A stretch of 64,000 nt of DNA. Source: UBA2991 sp965221735. Its GTDB lineage: Bacteria > Chloroflexota > Dehalococcoidia > Tepidiformales > Tepidiformaceae. The notes under the pieces were generated by a model. It searched no databases, was not told the origin of the DNA, and saw only the letters and a list, made by a program, of their open reading frames with translations. Positions within the stretch are counted from its first letter, which is position 1; the number at the start of each line of letters is the position of its first letter. The DNA lies in the NCBI GenBank assembly GCA_965221735.1, contig OZ244910.1, forward strand, positions 1,488,001 through 1,552,000. The letters are read 5' to 3'. Positions 40,917-49,954 of this stretch are shown here, one piece after another. The position numbers were made by a program, and so were the translations under genes.

Positions 40917-42345
40917 GACCACGGGCTTCATGGAGTTCACGCGGCAGGGGCCGCCCAGCCGCCCCGTGGCCGAGCGCGTCACCGACTGGCTCGAGTACTA
41001 CGAGGAGATGCCGCCGAAGGAGCTCAATCAGCAGGCCGCCCGCTGCATGGACTGCGGCGTGCCTTTCTGCCACCAGGGCTGCCCCCTCGGCAACATCATT
41101 CCCGACTGGAACGACCTCGTGTACCGCGGCCACTGGCGCGACGCCATCGAGCGCCTCCACGCCACCAACAACTTCCCCGAGTTCACCGGCAGGCTCTGCC
41201 CCGCCCCCTGCGAGGCGGCCTGCGTCCTCGGGATCAACGACGACCCCGTCACCATCAAGCAGGTCGAGGTCAGCATCATCGAGCGCGCTTGGCGCGAGGG
41301 CTGGATCCGCCCCGAACCGCCGCAGCAGCGCACCGAGCGCCGCGTCGCCGTCATCGGATCCGGCCCCGCCGGCCTCGCCGCCGCCCAGCAGCTGCGCCGC
41401 GCCGGCCACGACGTCACCGTCTTCGAGCGCGATGACCGCATCGGCGGCCTCCTCCGCTACGGCATCCCCGAGTTCAAGATGGAGAAGCGCTTCATCGACC
41501 GCCGCCTCGAGCAGATGGAGGCGGAAGGCGTGGTCTTCCGCGCGAGCGTCAACATTGGCGTCGACGTCGACGCGCGCGACCTCGTGAACGAGTTCGACGC
41601 CATCTGCCTGTCCGGCGGCGCCACCCACTCCCGCGACCTCCCCATCCCCGGCCGCGAGCTCGACGGTATCCACCTCGCGATGGACTTCCTCCCCCCGCAG
41701 AACAAGCTCGTAGCCGGCGACGACGTCCCTGAGAGCGAGGTCATCTCCGCCGCCGGCAAGCGCGTCATCATTCTCGGCGGCGGCGATACCGGCGCCGACT
41801 GCCTCGGCACCGTGCACCGCCACGGCGCCCTCAGCGTGAAGCAGTGGGAGCTTCTCCCCCGCCCGCCCGACACCCGCCCCGCCGAGACGCCCTGGCCCAC
41901 CTGGCCGAACATCTTCCGCACCTCGGGCGCCCACCAGGAGGGCGGCGACCGCGACTACAGCATCCTCACGAAGGAGTTCACCGGCGAGAACGGCCGCCTG
42001 ACCGCCCTCCACGGCGTGCGTCTCGAGTGGGCCCCGGGCGAGGACGGCCGCATGCAGATGACCGAGGTTCCCGGCAGCGAGTTCGTCGAGCCCGTCGACC
42101 TCGTGTTGCTCGCCCTCGGCTTCCTCGGACCCGAACGTCCGGGCATGCTCGAGCAGCTCGGCGTCGATCTGACCGAACGCGGCAACGTCGCCGCCGACGA
42201 GAACAAGATGACCAGCGTCCCCGGCATCTTCACCGCCGGCGACATGACCCGCGGCCAGTCCCTCATCGTCTGGGCCATCGCCGAAGGCCGCGACGCCGCC
42301 CGCGGCATCGACCAGTACCTGATGGGCGAGACTTCCCTGCCGTAG
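40909..42345 (+). CDS. gltD: Glutamate synthase small subunit
   Basis: A 478-residue NADPH-dependent oxidoreductase partner of GltB. Fe-S ligands are in CMDCGVPFCHQGCPLGN and CPAPCEAACVLG. The FAD motif is VIGSGPAGLAAAQQLRRAGH and the NADPH motif IILGGGDTGADCLG; the C-terminal FAD region is TAGDMTRGQSLIVWAI. GTG start inside the end of gltB, so the subunits are translationally coupled. Electrons flow from NADPH to the GltB cluster. Confidence 0.96.
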   Translation: MAKTTGFMEFTRQGPPSRPVAERVTDWLEYYEEMPPKELNQQAARCMDCGVPFCHQGCPLGNIIPDWNDLVYRGHWRDAIERLHATNNFPEFTGRLCPAPCEAACVLGINDDPVTIKQVEVSIIERAWREGWIRPEPPQQRTERRVAVIGSGPAGLAAAQQLRRAGHDVTVFERDDRIGGLLRYGIPEFKMEKRFIDRRLEQMEAEGVVFRASVNIGVDVDARDLVNEFDAICLSGGATHSRDLPIPGRELDGIHLAMDFLPPQNKLVAGDDVPESEVISAAGKRVIILGGGDTGADCLGTVHRHGALSVKQWELLPRPPDTRPAETPWPTWPNIFRTSGAHQEGGDRDYSILTKEFTGENGRLTALHGVRLEWAPGEDGRMQMTEVPGSEFVEPVDLVLLALGFLGPERPGMLEQLGVDLTERGNVAADENKMTSVPGIFTAGDMTRGQSLIVWAIAEGRDAARGIDQYLMGETSLP

Positions 42346-42361
42346 GGTTCCGAGTCGCTCC

Positions 42362-43384
42362 CTAGCCTGCCCGCTCGATGAGGTAGCGCGCGACCGCCGC
42401 CAGCAGGATGCGCTCGTCCTCGCTCAGGCCGAGGCTGTCGAGGAGGCTGCTGGCCTCATCGACATAACGCCGGGCGTGCTCCTCCGCCACCGCCTTGATC
42501 CCGTCCGCTTCCATCTGCGCCGAGACCGCCTCGATCTCCGCTGCCGGCGGCTCGTCGTGCGCGTACAGCCGTTCGATCGCCGCGCGCGTGCGCGGCTCCG
42601 CCAGCGCCGCGATGACGGGCAGCGTCTTCTTGTGCCGGGCGAGGTCGTTCTGGTTCGACTTGCCCGTCACGGAGGGGTCGCCCCAGATGCCGAGAATGTC
42701 GTCCCGCACCTGGAACGCCAGCCCCACCTTGCGCCCCCAGTCGCGGATGCCGTCGCTCTGCTCCGTGGGCGCTCCGCTCAGGATGGCGCCCATCTGCAGC
42801 GGCGCCCCGATGAGCGCCCCCGTCTTCCCCTCCACCATCGCCAGGTAGTCCTCGACCGACACGTCCTTCCGCGGCTCGAAGCTGAGGTCGTTCCACTGTC
42901 CGCCGATCATGTCGTCGGTCGCCGCCAGCAGCGCGTCGAGCGCGGCCACGCGCCGCTCGCTCGGCGCGTCCGACTCGGACAGCGCCCGCAGCGCCCGCGT
43001 CAGGAGGAAGTCGCCGACGTTGATCGCCTGCGCCTCGCCCACGATCCGCCAGATCGTCGGGCGGTGGTGGCGCTCCTCGTCGCGGTCCTGGATCTCGTCG
43101 TGTACGAGCGAGAAGTTGTGGACCAGCTCCACCGCCACCGCGCCGGGCATGGCGTCGGTTGCCGAGCCGCCGAGCCCTTCCGCCGCCAGCAGGCAGAGCG
43201 CCGGCCGGATGCGCTTGCCGCCCGTCGTGGCCGGCCGCCCCTCCTCGTCCTCCCACCCCATGACATAACGGGCAGAGGCCGCCAGCCCGCCCTCGTCCGT
43301 GCCGACGGCCGCGCGTAGCGCGTCCTCGAGCGCGTCGAGATGGGCGGTTAACGCCGATGGAGGCGATGCTGCGGCGGTCGTCAT
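42362..43384 (-). CDS. Geranylgeranyl/farnesyl-type polyprenyl diphosphate synthase
   Basis: A 340-residue trans-prenyl synthase. The first Asp-rich motif reads SLVHDEIQDRDEERHHRPT (DEIQD, Glu replacing the second Asp), and the second is QVRDDILGIWGD. GGKRIRPALCLLAAE is the substrate-binding segment. The 2-residue insert in the first motif suits short to medium chain products such as geranylgeranyl diphosphate. It is separated by 28 nt from dxs, so the two form an isoprenoid operon. It differs from the synthase at 15173 in the motif and in gene context. Confidence 0.9.
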   Translation of the reverse strand: MTTAAASPPSALTAHLDALEDALRAAVGTDEGGLAASARYVMGWEDEEGRPATTGGKRIRPALCLLAAEGLGGSATDAMPGAVAVELVHNFSLVHDEIQDRDEERHHRPTIWRIVGEAQAINVGDFLLTRALRALSESDAPSERRVAALDALLAATDDMIGGQWNDLSFEPRKDVSVEDYLAMVEGKTGALIGAPLQMGAILSGAPTEQSDGIRDWGRKVGLAFQVRDDILGIWGDPSVTGKSNQNDLARHKKTLPVIAALAEPRTRAAIERLYAHDEPPAAEIEAVSAQMEADGIKAVAEEHARRYVDEASSLLDSLGLSEDERILLAAVARYLIERAG

Positions 43385-43412
43385 GCGGCCCTGCTCCCCC
43401 TTTCGCGTGTGC

Positions 43413-45353
43413 TCAGGCGGTCGCGAGGCTCTCCTTGCGCTCGGCCCCGCGGTCCTTCAGAACCTCCATCGCCCGCCGGGCGATGCCGTCGCCGTCGAGG
43501 TCGTACACGCCCCGGTACACCTTCTGCGGACCGTGGTCCACGATGTCGTCCGGCATCGTCAGGTTCAGCAGGAGCGTCTCGGGCAGCCCGTTGTCGGCCA
43601 GCACTGCCAGCACCGCCTCGCCGAAGCCGCCTGCGCGGACGTTCTCCTCGGCGGTGATGATGCCGCCCGTCTCGCGCGCGGCCGCCAGGATGGCGTCCTC
43701 GTCGAGCGGCTTCGCGAAACGCGCGTTGATGACGCGGGCGTCGATGCCCTCGAGCGCCAGCAGGTCGGCGGCCTTCACGCACTCGATCACCGAGGCGCCG
43801 AAGCCGATGAGGGTGACGTCGCGGCCATCCCGCAGCATCTCCGACTGCCCGACCGGGATCTTCTTCATCGGCTGGTCCGTGGGCGCTCCCGGGCCGGCCC
43901 CGCGCGGGTAGCGCACCGAGAACGGCGTGTCGTGCGCCACCGCCGTGCAGAGCAGGTCGCGCAGCTCCGCCTCGTCCTTGGGCGCGCTCACGACCATGTT
44001 CGGCAGGCAGCGCAGGTAGGACGTATCGATGAACCCCTGGTGCGTCTTCCCGTCGTCGCCGACGAACCCCGCACGGTCCAGCGCGAAGATCACCGGCAGC
44101 TTCTGCACCACGATGTCGTGCACGATCGAGTCGAAGCCGCGCTGCAGGAACGTCGAGTAGATGGCTGCGATGGGCCGCATCCCCTGCGTCGCAAGTCCGG
44201 CCGCGAACGTGACCCCGTGCTGCTCGGCAATGCCCACGTCGAAGACGCGCTCCGGGTGCTCCTTCTGCGTTGCCGCCAGCCCCGTGCCTTCCAGCATCGC
44301 GGCGGTAATGGCGACCACGCGCGGATCCTGCTCGATCAGCTCGCCCACGGCTTTCGCGAACACCTGGCTGTAGGTGGGCGGCGCCTTCGGAGCGTCCGGC
44401 GCCGCCGGCTTCTTCAGCCAGAAGGTGCCGCTGTGGCTCTTCACCGGGTCGGCTGCGGCCTCGGGAATGCCGTGGCCCTTGTTCGTCAGGATGTGCAGCA
44501 GCACGGGCTTGCCCCGCACCTTCTTCACCGCCGAAAGCGTCGCCTCCAGCTCGCCCAGGTTGTGGCCGTCGATCGGTCCGTAGTAGTCGAAGCCGAACTG
44601 CTCCCAGAAGCTCGCCGGCACGATCAGGTCGCGCATGCTCGATTGCACGCGCTGCGCGCCCTGCCAGACGTCCCGCGCCAGGGTCCGCCCGATCGGGAAC
44701 TGCTCCACCAGTCCGTCGATGCGGCCTTCGATCTCCTGCTTGAAGCGCCGGTAGTGCGGCTCGATCCGCAGCTTGTTCACGTTGCGGCTGAGCGCCCCCA
44801 CGTTCGGTGAGATCGACATCGAGTTGTCGTTCAGGATGACGATCAGGTTGGTGCCGAGATGCCCGGCGTGGTTCAAACCCTCGAAGGCCATGCCGGCCGT
44901 CATGGCGCCGTCACCGATGACGGCGATGACGTGGTGGTCCTCGCCGCGCAGGTCGCGCGCCGCGGCCATGCCCGTCGCCGCCGAGATCGAGGTGCCGGCG
45001 TGCCCCGCTCCGAACAGGTCGTGCGGGCTCTCGTTCCGGTCCGCGAACCCCGAGAGGCCCTCGTACTGCCGGATCGTCTCCATCTGGCCGCGCCGCCCGG
45101 TCACCATCTTGTGGACGTACACCTGGTGGCTCACGTCCCAGAGCATGCGGTCCTTGGGCGAGTCGAATTGCCGGTGCAGCGCCAGCGTCAGCTCCACGAC
45201 GCCGAGGTTCGAGGCGAGGTGCCCGCCGCCGCCGATCCCCTGGATCGTGTTGACCAGCTCTTCGCGGATCTCCCTCGCCAGCTCCTCCAGCTCGTCGGCG
45301 GAAAGGCCGCGGAGGTCGGCGGGAGAGTTGATCTTGTCAAGCAAAAGGCTCAT
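43413..45353 (-). CDS. dxs: 1-deoxy-D-xylulose-5-phosphate synthase
   Basis: First enzyme of the MEP isoprenoid pathway (646 residues), joining pyruvate and glyceraldehyde phosphate with thiamine diphosphate. The N-terminus holds HLASNLGVVELTLALH; the ThDP motif runs from GDGAMTAGMAFEGLNHAG to ILNDN. The Tkt-PYR domain has GIAEQHGVTFAAGLA and DRAGFVGDDGKTHQG. AAGGAGG lies before the ATG at 45353. Together with ispG elsewhere in the window it shows that isoprenoids are made by the MEP route. Confidence 0.97.
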   Translation of the reverse strand: MSLLLDKINSPADLRGLSADELEELAREIREELVNTIQGIGGGGHLASNLGVVELTLALHRQFDSPKDRMLWDVSHQVYVHKMVTGRRGQMETIRQYEGLSGFADRNESPHDLFGAGHAGTSISAATGMAAARDLRGEDHHVIAVIGDGAMTAGMAFEGLNHAGHLGTNLIVILNDNSMSISPNVGALSRNVNKLRIEPHYRRFKQEIEGRIDGLVEQFPIGRTLARDVWQGAQRVQSSMRDLIVPASFWEQFGFDYYGPIDGHNLGELEATLSAVKKVRGKPVLLHILTNKGHGIPEAAADPVKSHSGTFWLKKPAAPDAPKAPPTYSQVFAKAVGELIEQDPRVVAITAAMLEGTGLAATQKEHPERVFDVGIAEQHGVTFAAGLATQGMRPIAAIYSTFLQRGFDSIVHDIVVQKLPVIFALDRAGFVGDDGKTHQGFIDTSYLRCLPNMVVSAPKDEAELRDLLCTAVAHDTPFSVRYPRGAGPGAPTDQPMKKIPVGQSEMLRDGRDVTLIGFGASVIECVKAADLLALEGIDARVINARFAKPLDEDAILAAARETGGIITAEENVRAGGFGEAVLAVLADNGLPETLLLNLTMPDDIVDHGPQKVYRGVYDLDGDGIARRAMEVLKDRGAERKESLATA

Positions 45354-45489
45354 CAGAAGCCTCCTTGGGGATTCCCCTGCAGTGAGTGAACCCGTTGCGG
45401 CTTCCTGCCGCAGTTAGGACGCTTACCCGTGTCCGTCGAAGCGTGTTCAAGTCGTATACGCGAGCCGCAGGCAAAAGGTCAAGGAAAGG

Positions 45490-46713
45490 TTAAGACCCGG
45501 AAATTCCTGGTCGATGGGCCGAAGCCCCGTTCGTCGTGTTGGTGTGAGGCAGCCGGAGCGTGAAGGTCGCCCCCTCCCCTGGTGTCGACTCGACCTCCAC
45601 CGAACCTCCCATCGAGTCCATCAGCTCCCGCACGATCGCCAGCCCCAGCCCCGAACCGCCACGCCCCCGCACCCGGCTCCGATCGATCCGGTAGAACCGC
45701 TCGAAGACGTGCTCCTGGTCCTCGTCCGAGATGCCCGGACCGGTGTCCCGCACCCGGATCCACACCAGTTCCTCCTCGCAGCCGCTCTCGACCGATACGG
45801 TGGCGCCCTCGCCCGTGTGCTTTACGGCGTTGTCGACCAGGTTGAGCACGCAGCGGTAGAGCAGGTCGGTGCTCGCCACCGCCTCGCAGCGCGCCCGGGC
45901 ATGGGAGGTGAGCGTCACCTCGGCGCGCTCGGCCAGCGGCCCGATCTCCTCGAGGGCCATCGCCACCAGATCGGCCGGGTTGACCGTCTCCACCGGCAGG
46001 GACGCCTGTGGCGCCGTCAGGAGCAGCAGATCCTCGCTCAGCCGGGTCAGGCGCTCCGTCTGCCCCTTCACCGTCTCCAGCAGCGCCCGCTGCTCCTCGT
46101 TGCCGGTATCGCTGGCCATCTCCGCGACCTCAATGTTGGTGCGGATGGCGGCGAGCGGCGTGCGCAGCTCGTGCGAGGCGTCCTGCACGAACCGTCTCTG
46201 CGCCTCGAACCCCCGCTCGATGCGCTCGATCATCGAGTCGAACGTGTCCGCCAGCTGCTTCAGCTCGTCGTCCGGCCCCTGGTGGTTGATGCGTTGCGAG
46301 AGGTTCGTTGCGCTGATCTCTGAGGCGACCTCCGTGATGTCGCGCATCGGCCGCAGGATGATGCCCGAGAGCGCAAACCCCCCGAATCCGGAGATGAACG
46401 CGAGCCCGAAGCCCGCCACGATCGACCACGTCCGCAGCCGGTCCAGGTTCTCCGCCTGGAACTCTTCGCCCGCCTCGTCGACCAGCTGGGCGGGCGTCAT
46501 GTCGCCCATGCCCCCGGCTCCGGTTTCCTCGCTCGTGGCTTCCACCCCTGCGGCCTGCCACTCGGCCTCGTCGAGCCCCATCTCCTCCATCACGGCCTGG
46601 TTGTCCGGCTCGTCGAGCCGAGCCGCTACGTTCAGGAACAGGATGAACGCCAGTCCCAGGATGAGCAGGAGCGTGGAGTACCAGACCGTCAGCCGGAAGC
46701 GAACGGTCCGCAC
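45490..46713 (-). CDS. Sensor histidine kinase of a two-component system
   Basis: A 407-residue kinase with two membrane helices (VWYSTLLLILGLAFILFLNVA and VAGFGLAFISGFGGFALSGII) around a short, acidic extracellular loop of about 75 residues. HAMP follows, then the H-box DASHELRTPLAAIRTN, N-box LVDNAVKH, G1 DTGPGI and G2 GLGLAIV. GTG/ATG start 46713 lies 19 nt after the response regulator stop. The signal is unknown; the Glu-rich loop could bind cations or a basic ligand. Confidence 0.92.
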   Translation of the reverse strand: MRTVRFRLTVWYSTLLLILGLAFILFLNVAARLDEPDNQAVMEEMGLDEAEWQAAGVEATSEETGAGGMGDMTPAQLVDEAGEEFQAENLDRLRTWSIVAGFGLAFISGFGGFALSGIILRPMRDITEVASEISATNLSQRINHQGPDDELKQLADTFDSMIERIERGFEAQRRFVQDASHELRTPLAAIRTNIEVAEMASDTGNEEQRALLETVKGQTERLTRLSEDLLLLTAPQASLPVETVNPADLVAMALEEIGPLAERAEVTLTSHARARCEAVASTDLLYRCVLNLVDNAVKHTGEGATVSVESGCEEELVWIRVRDTGPGISDEDQEHVFERFYRIDRSRVRGRGGSGLGLAIVRELMDSMGGSVEVESTPGEGATFTLRLPHTNTTNGASAHRPGISGS

Positions 46714-46732
46714 GACCGGTGGCAGTGTCGGC

Positions 46733-47395
46733 CTAAAGGACGTAGCCCTTCCCCCGGATGGTGGTGATCATCGACTCCTCGAACCCGTCGTTCAGCTTGC
46801 GACGGAGGTTGTTCATGTGGACCTTCACGGTCTGCGTGAACGGGTTCATGCGCTCGTCCCAGATGCGCTCGATCAGCTCTTCCTGGGGAATCGCCCGTCC
46901 TTCGTGCTTCGCCAGGTAGTAGAGGAGCTCGAACTCCTTCGGCGTCAGGTGGATCGAGACCCCCTCGCGCTGGACCAGGTTCGTGTTTGGGTCCAGCTCG
47001 AGCCCGCGCGTCGAGAGCACCGGGTCCAGCGGCGCGCCCTCGCGCCGCGTGACGGCCCGGATGCGGGCGGCCAGCTCGCTGAAGGCGAACGGCTTCACGA
47101 GGTAGTCGTCCGCGCCCTCGTCCAGCCCTTCCACCCGCTCCTTGATGCCGCTGCGCGCGGTCAACATAATGATGCCGCCGTCGAAGCGGTCGGCTCGCAG
47201 GCGGCGGCACACCTCGATGCCGTCGACGCTGGGCAGGTTCAGATCGAGGCACACGACGTCGTAGGGCGTTCCGCCCGCCTTGTCGAGCGCCTCCTCGCCG
47301 TCGTAGGCGACGTCCACCGCGTAGCCGAGCTTCGTCAGCCCCCGGTCAAGCGCGGAAGCGAGGGATTGTTCGTCTTCAACCACCAGAACTCGCAT
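46733..47395 (-). CDS. OmpR/PhoB family response regulator
   Basis: A 220-residue regulator. The receiver domain has the acidic pocket in VVEDEQ, the phosphoacceptor Asp in VVCLDLNLPS and Lys in YLVKPFAFSELAARI. The winged-helix DNA-binding domain ends with TVKVHMNNLRRKLNDGF. GGGGAGAG lies before the ATG at 47395. It is upstream of its kinase in one operon. Targets are not known from the window. Confidence 0.94.
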   Translation of the reverse strand: MRVLVVEDEQSLASALDRGLTKLGYAVDVAYDGEEALDKAGGTPYDVVCLDLNLPSVDGIEVCRRLRADRFDGGIIMLTARSGIKERVEGLDEGADDYLVKPFAFSELAARIRAVTRREGAPLDPVLSTRGLELDPNTNLVQREGVSIHLTPKEFELLYYLAKHEGRAIPQEELIERIWDERMNPFTQTVKVHMNNLRRKLNDGFEESMITTIRGKGYVL

Positions 47396-47520
47396 GGCCT
47401 CTCCCCTTGCGATCGTCTTGATACTAGCCTAGGTCAACGACGGTGGCGGCAAGGTAAAGGTTCGGGGAGAGTGTCGCCGGGGCGCCGGGGGGCCTCGCCC
47501 CCAATGCCGGGACTCGCGAA

Positions 47521-47560
47521 AGTATGGGTGACCCAGCCTGGCGAGTATGGGTACTATGGG
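47521..47560 (+). promoter_or_regulatory. Repeats and promoter in front of vapBC
   Basis: GTATGGGT occurs twice (47522-47529 and 47545-47552) and CTATGGGT once (47555-47562), a direct-repeat array that resembles the operators of vapBC-type autoregulation. A -10 candidate TACTAT (47552-47557) lies only 6 nt before the ATG, pointing to a leaderless transcript. Confidence 0.45.
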
Positions 47561-47563
47561 TCT

Positions 47564-47812
47564 ATGAAGACGACTCTCGACATTCAGGACGAGTTGCTGA
47601 CTCGCGCGAAGCGACATGCCCGGTCAACAGGCCGATCGTTGCGAGCGGTTGTTGAGGACGGACTGAGGCAAGTGCTGTCTGCAGCGCCTGCGGATTCGAG
47701 CTACAAGCTTCCGGACCTGAGCGTTGGGCGCGCGGACGACCCCGATCCTCTGGAGGCGTACTCCTGGCAAGATCTGCGAGACATAATCTATGACGAGCCT
47801 GAGCGCCGGTGA
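47564..47812 (+). CDS. vapB: VapB-like antitoxin (ribbon-helix-helix)
   Basis: An 82-residue antitoxin. MKTTLDIQDELLTRAKRHARSTGRSLRAVVEDGLRQVL is a ribbon-helix-helix DNA-binding domain of the MetJ/Arc type common in VapB. The C-terminal acidic segment (DDPDPLEAYSWQDLRDIIYDE) should wrap the toxin. It overlaps vapC by 4 nt (GTGA). The ATG at 47564 was chosen for the RHH start and the preceding -10. It probably represses its own promoter through the repeats. Confidence 0.85.
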   Translation: MKTTLDIQDELLTRAKRHARSTGRSLRAVVEDGLRQVLSAAPADSSYKLPDLSVGRADDPDPLEAYSWQDLRDIIYDEPERR

Positions 47813-48291
47813 TCGCGGTCGATACGAACATTCTGGTGTACGCCCACCGCCGGGAGTCCCGGTACCACGAGCCGGCGGCCCAGTTGGTTCGTACTCTCGC
47901 CGAGGGAGACGACTCCTGGGCAATTCCCTGGCCGTGTTGCTTCGAGTTCCTGAGCGTAGTGACGAACCCCAGAATCTGGAAGGACACCGTCTCCACCCCA
48001 GAACAGGCATGGCGCCAGCTCGCAGGGTGGATGGCTTCACCCTCCCTGCGCCTCATTGGGGAGACCAGGGACTTTCTCGATACGCTGGAGCGCTTCGTGC
48101 GCGGCCCGCGGGTGCGTGGAGGTGTCGTCCACGATGCGAGGATCGCGGCCATCTGCGTGGCCCACGGGGCGGAGGCGCTGCTCACCCGAGACCGGGACTT
48201 CGCCCAGTTCCCCGAGTTGCGCACGCGCGACCCTCTGGCGGGAACGTCCCGGCGCGGACCATCGGGGCGAGCGACTCCAGGCGGAAGCTAG
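47809..48291 (+). CDS. vapC: VapC-like PIN-domain toxin
   Basis: A 160-residue PIN ribonuclease. The acidic catalytic residues are in IAVDTNILVYA (Asp), FEFLSVV (Glu), VHDARIAAIC (Asp) and LLTRDRDFAQF (Asp). VapC toxins cut tRNA or rRNA when freed from VapB. The C-terminal 20 residues are basic and disordered-looking, beyond the usual length. GTG start overlapping vapB. It belongs to the accessory stretch before the tmRNA region. Confidence 0.9.
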   Translation: MIAVDTNILVYAHRRESRYHEPAAQLVRTLAEGDDSWAIPWPCCFEFLSVVTNPRIWKDTVSTPEQAWRQLAGWMASPSLRLIGETRDFLDTLERFVRGPRVRGGVVHDARIAAICVAHGAEALLTRDRDFAQFPELRTRDPLAGTSRRGPSGRATPGGS

Positions 48292-48479
48292 AAGCGTCCT
48301 GTGAGACCCATGAAGAGCGTGCCGCCCGCCGCAACCACGGCAAGGGTGATGGAGAAACTGATGACCGTCACGAACACCCGCTGTTCCACGGGGTCCTGGC
48401 CAGGCTCCGCCGCCCACAGGTCGCGGACCTTGCGGAGGGTGTAGGACCACCACGACTCATAGGGGTCTCGGTCAAGCAC
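48288..48479 (-). CDS. Small single-span membrane protein
   Basis: About 63 residues, VLDRDPYESWWSYTLRKVRD at the N-terminus and one hydrophobic helix VFVTVISFSITLAVVAAGGTLF near the C-terminus. The GTG at 48479 is chosen; the frame stays open further upstream (to 48653) but the extra residues are Pro-rich and low in coding quality. It converges with vapC, overlapping its end by 4 nt. No family recognised. Confidence 0.45.
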   Translation of the reverse strand: MLDRDPYESWWSYTLRKVRDLWAAEPGQDPVEQRVFVTVISFSITLAVVAAGGTLFMGLTGRF

Positions 48480-48685
48480 GAAGCCCCACTCTACAAGCGA
48501 GCCGGTTGCTGGTCTGGCCCAGCAAGGTCCGGTAGGGCCCGTATCCGGCCGTTTCGCGCACATAACTGGAATAGTGCGAAGTAAATGGGCGAGTGAGCGG
48601 AGACCCTCCCCGGGCCCCGCGGCGACCCCCCATACCTGCGCCTGAGACCCCATCCCCTACAATCCCGCCCGAGGAAGCCCGAGTC

Positions 48686-49861
48686 GTGTCCGCGCCCATC
48701 ATCGCCGTCGAGCCGGGGAAGGCCGTCACGCTCCTCCGTCAGGAGGAGGACGGCTGGCGCGCCTCGCCCCTCGCGCGCGCCGGCTTCTGGCCGGCGTGGC
48801 GGCCGGGGCACGACGCCCTCTCCGTCTCCGTTGTCGTGGACGAGGGGAAGCGCCAGCGCAGCGCCATCGAGATGCTCGACCTCGACGGCAACCACCTCCG
48901 CACGCTCTACGAGAGTCCCCTCGGCGGCGATGCCGTCATCGCGCCCAATGTGCCGCACTACGCCCTCTGGTCCCCCGGAGGCGACCGGCTCGCGCTCGTC
49001 GCCCAGGGCCGCGCCGGCCTCACCCTCTTCCTGAGCGAGGCCGACGGCCCCCTCATCGCCGACCCCATCCAGACCGGCGCGCCCCTCTTCCTCGCCTGGT
49101 CGCCCGATGGGGGACGGCTCGCGGTCCACGCCGGCGTGAACCTCTCCGTTTTGGAGCTCGCCGAGGCCCGCGCCTCCCGGCCCATCTCCGCCGACGCCCG
49201 CGGCTTCCGCACCCCCGCCTTCAGCGACGACGGCGAGCTCCTCGCCTTCGCCACCCCCGACGGCACGGGCGACGGCGTCGTCGTCCGTGTCGCAAGTGGC
49301 TCCGGCGAGCCCAGCGAGGCCGTGCACGAGCTCCCCGGCGGCGTCGCCCTCGCCTTCCGCCCCGGCACGCGCACCCTGACCATCGCGGTCACGACCCGCC
49401 CCGCCTCAGGCGCCTTCGACGAGCTCTGGGCCGTCGACCTGGCCGCCGGTGGCGAGCCGGAGATCCTGTTGCGCCGAGCCTTCACCAGTGTCTTCTGGGA
49501 CCCCACCGGCGAGAAGCTCGCCTTCATCGTGCCGTCCGCCACGGGCGATGGGTCCGTCTCCCTGCAGGCGCGTACGGCCGCGGGCGAGTTCCTGGGCGCC
49601 AGCGCCCCCTTCACCCCCTCCCCCGACTACCAGACCATGGCCGGCTTCTTCGACCAGTACGGCCGCTCCCACCGCCTCTGGGCGCCCGACGGCTCCGTAT
49701 TCCTCGCCGGCGGCCGGCTCTTCACCGACTCCCCCGCCGTTGCCTTCAGCGACGGCTCCCACGACGCGCTCCTCTCCTGGCGCCCCGAGCGCGGCGCCCC
49801 TATCGAGCGCATCGGGCAGGCCGGCATCGGCTTCTTCCCGCCGCCTCCCGCCTCGGGATAG
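48686..49861 (+). CDS. TolB/WD40-like beta-propeller protein
   Basis: About 391 residues made of repeated beta-propeller blades: HYALWSPGGDRLALVAQGR, LFLAWSPDGGRLAVHAG, TPAFSDDGELLAFATPDG, SVFWDPTGEKLAFIVPS. This is the TolB-like or WD40-like pattern in which W-S-P-D-G precedes each blade. No signal peptide or lipobox is evident. GTG 48686 has GAGGAAG upstream and a -10 TACAAT (48658-48663); an in-frame GTG at 48593 would add a Pro-rich, poorly supported extension. It precedes an S41 protease by 93 nt. Likely protein-binding scaffold. Confidence 0.7.
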   Translation: MSAPIIAVEPGKAVTLLRQEEDGWRASPLARAGFWPAWRPGHDALSVSVVVDEGKRQRSAIEMLDLDGNHLRTLYESPLGGDAVIAPNVPHYALWSPGGDRLALVAQGRAGLTLFLSEADGPLIADPIQTGAPLFLAWSPDGGRLAVHAGVNLSVLELAEARASRPISADARGFRTPAFSDDGELLAFATPDGTGDGVVVRVASGSGEPSEAVHELPGGVALAFRPGTRTLTIAVTTRPASGAFDELWAVDLAAGGEPEILLRRAFTSVFWDPTGEKLAFIVPSATGDGSVSLQARTAAGEFLGASAPFTPSPDYQTMAGFFDQYGRSHRLWAPDGSVFLAGGRLFTDSPAVAFSDGSHDALLSWRPERGAPIERIGQAGIGFFPPPPASG

Positions 49862-49954
49862 GTTCCGAAAAGGTCGGCTTATGCTTCGCGTTGCCGCCCG
49901 GCACACCCCCACCTACACTCGAACGCAGGCCCCACCGGCCCCCCGGAGCACCTG

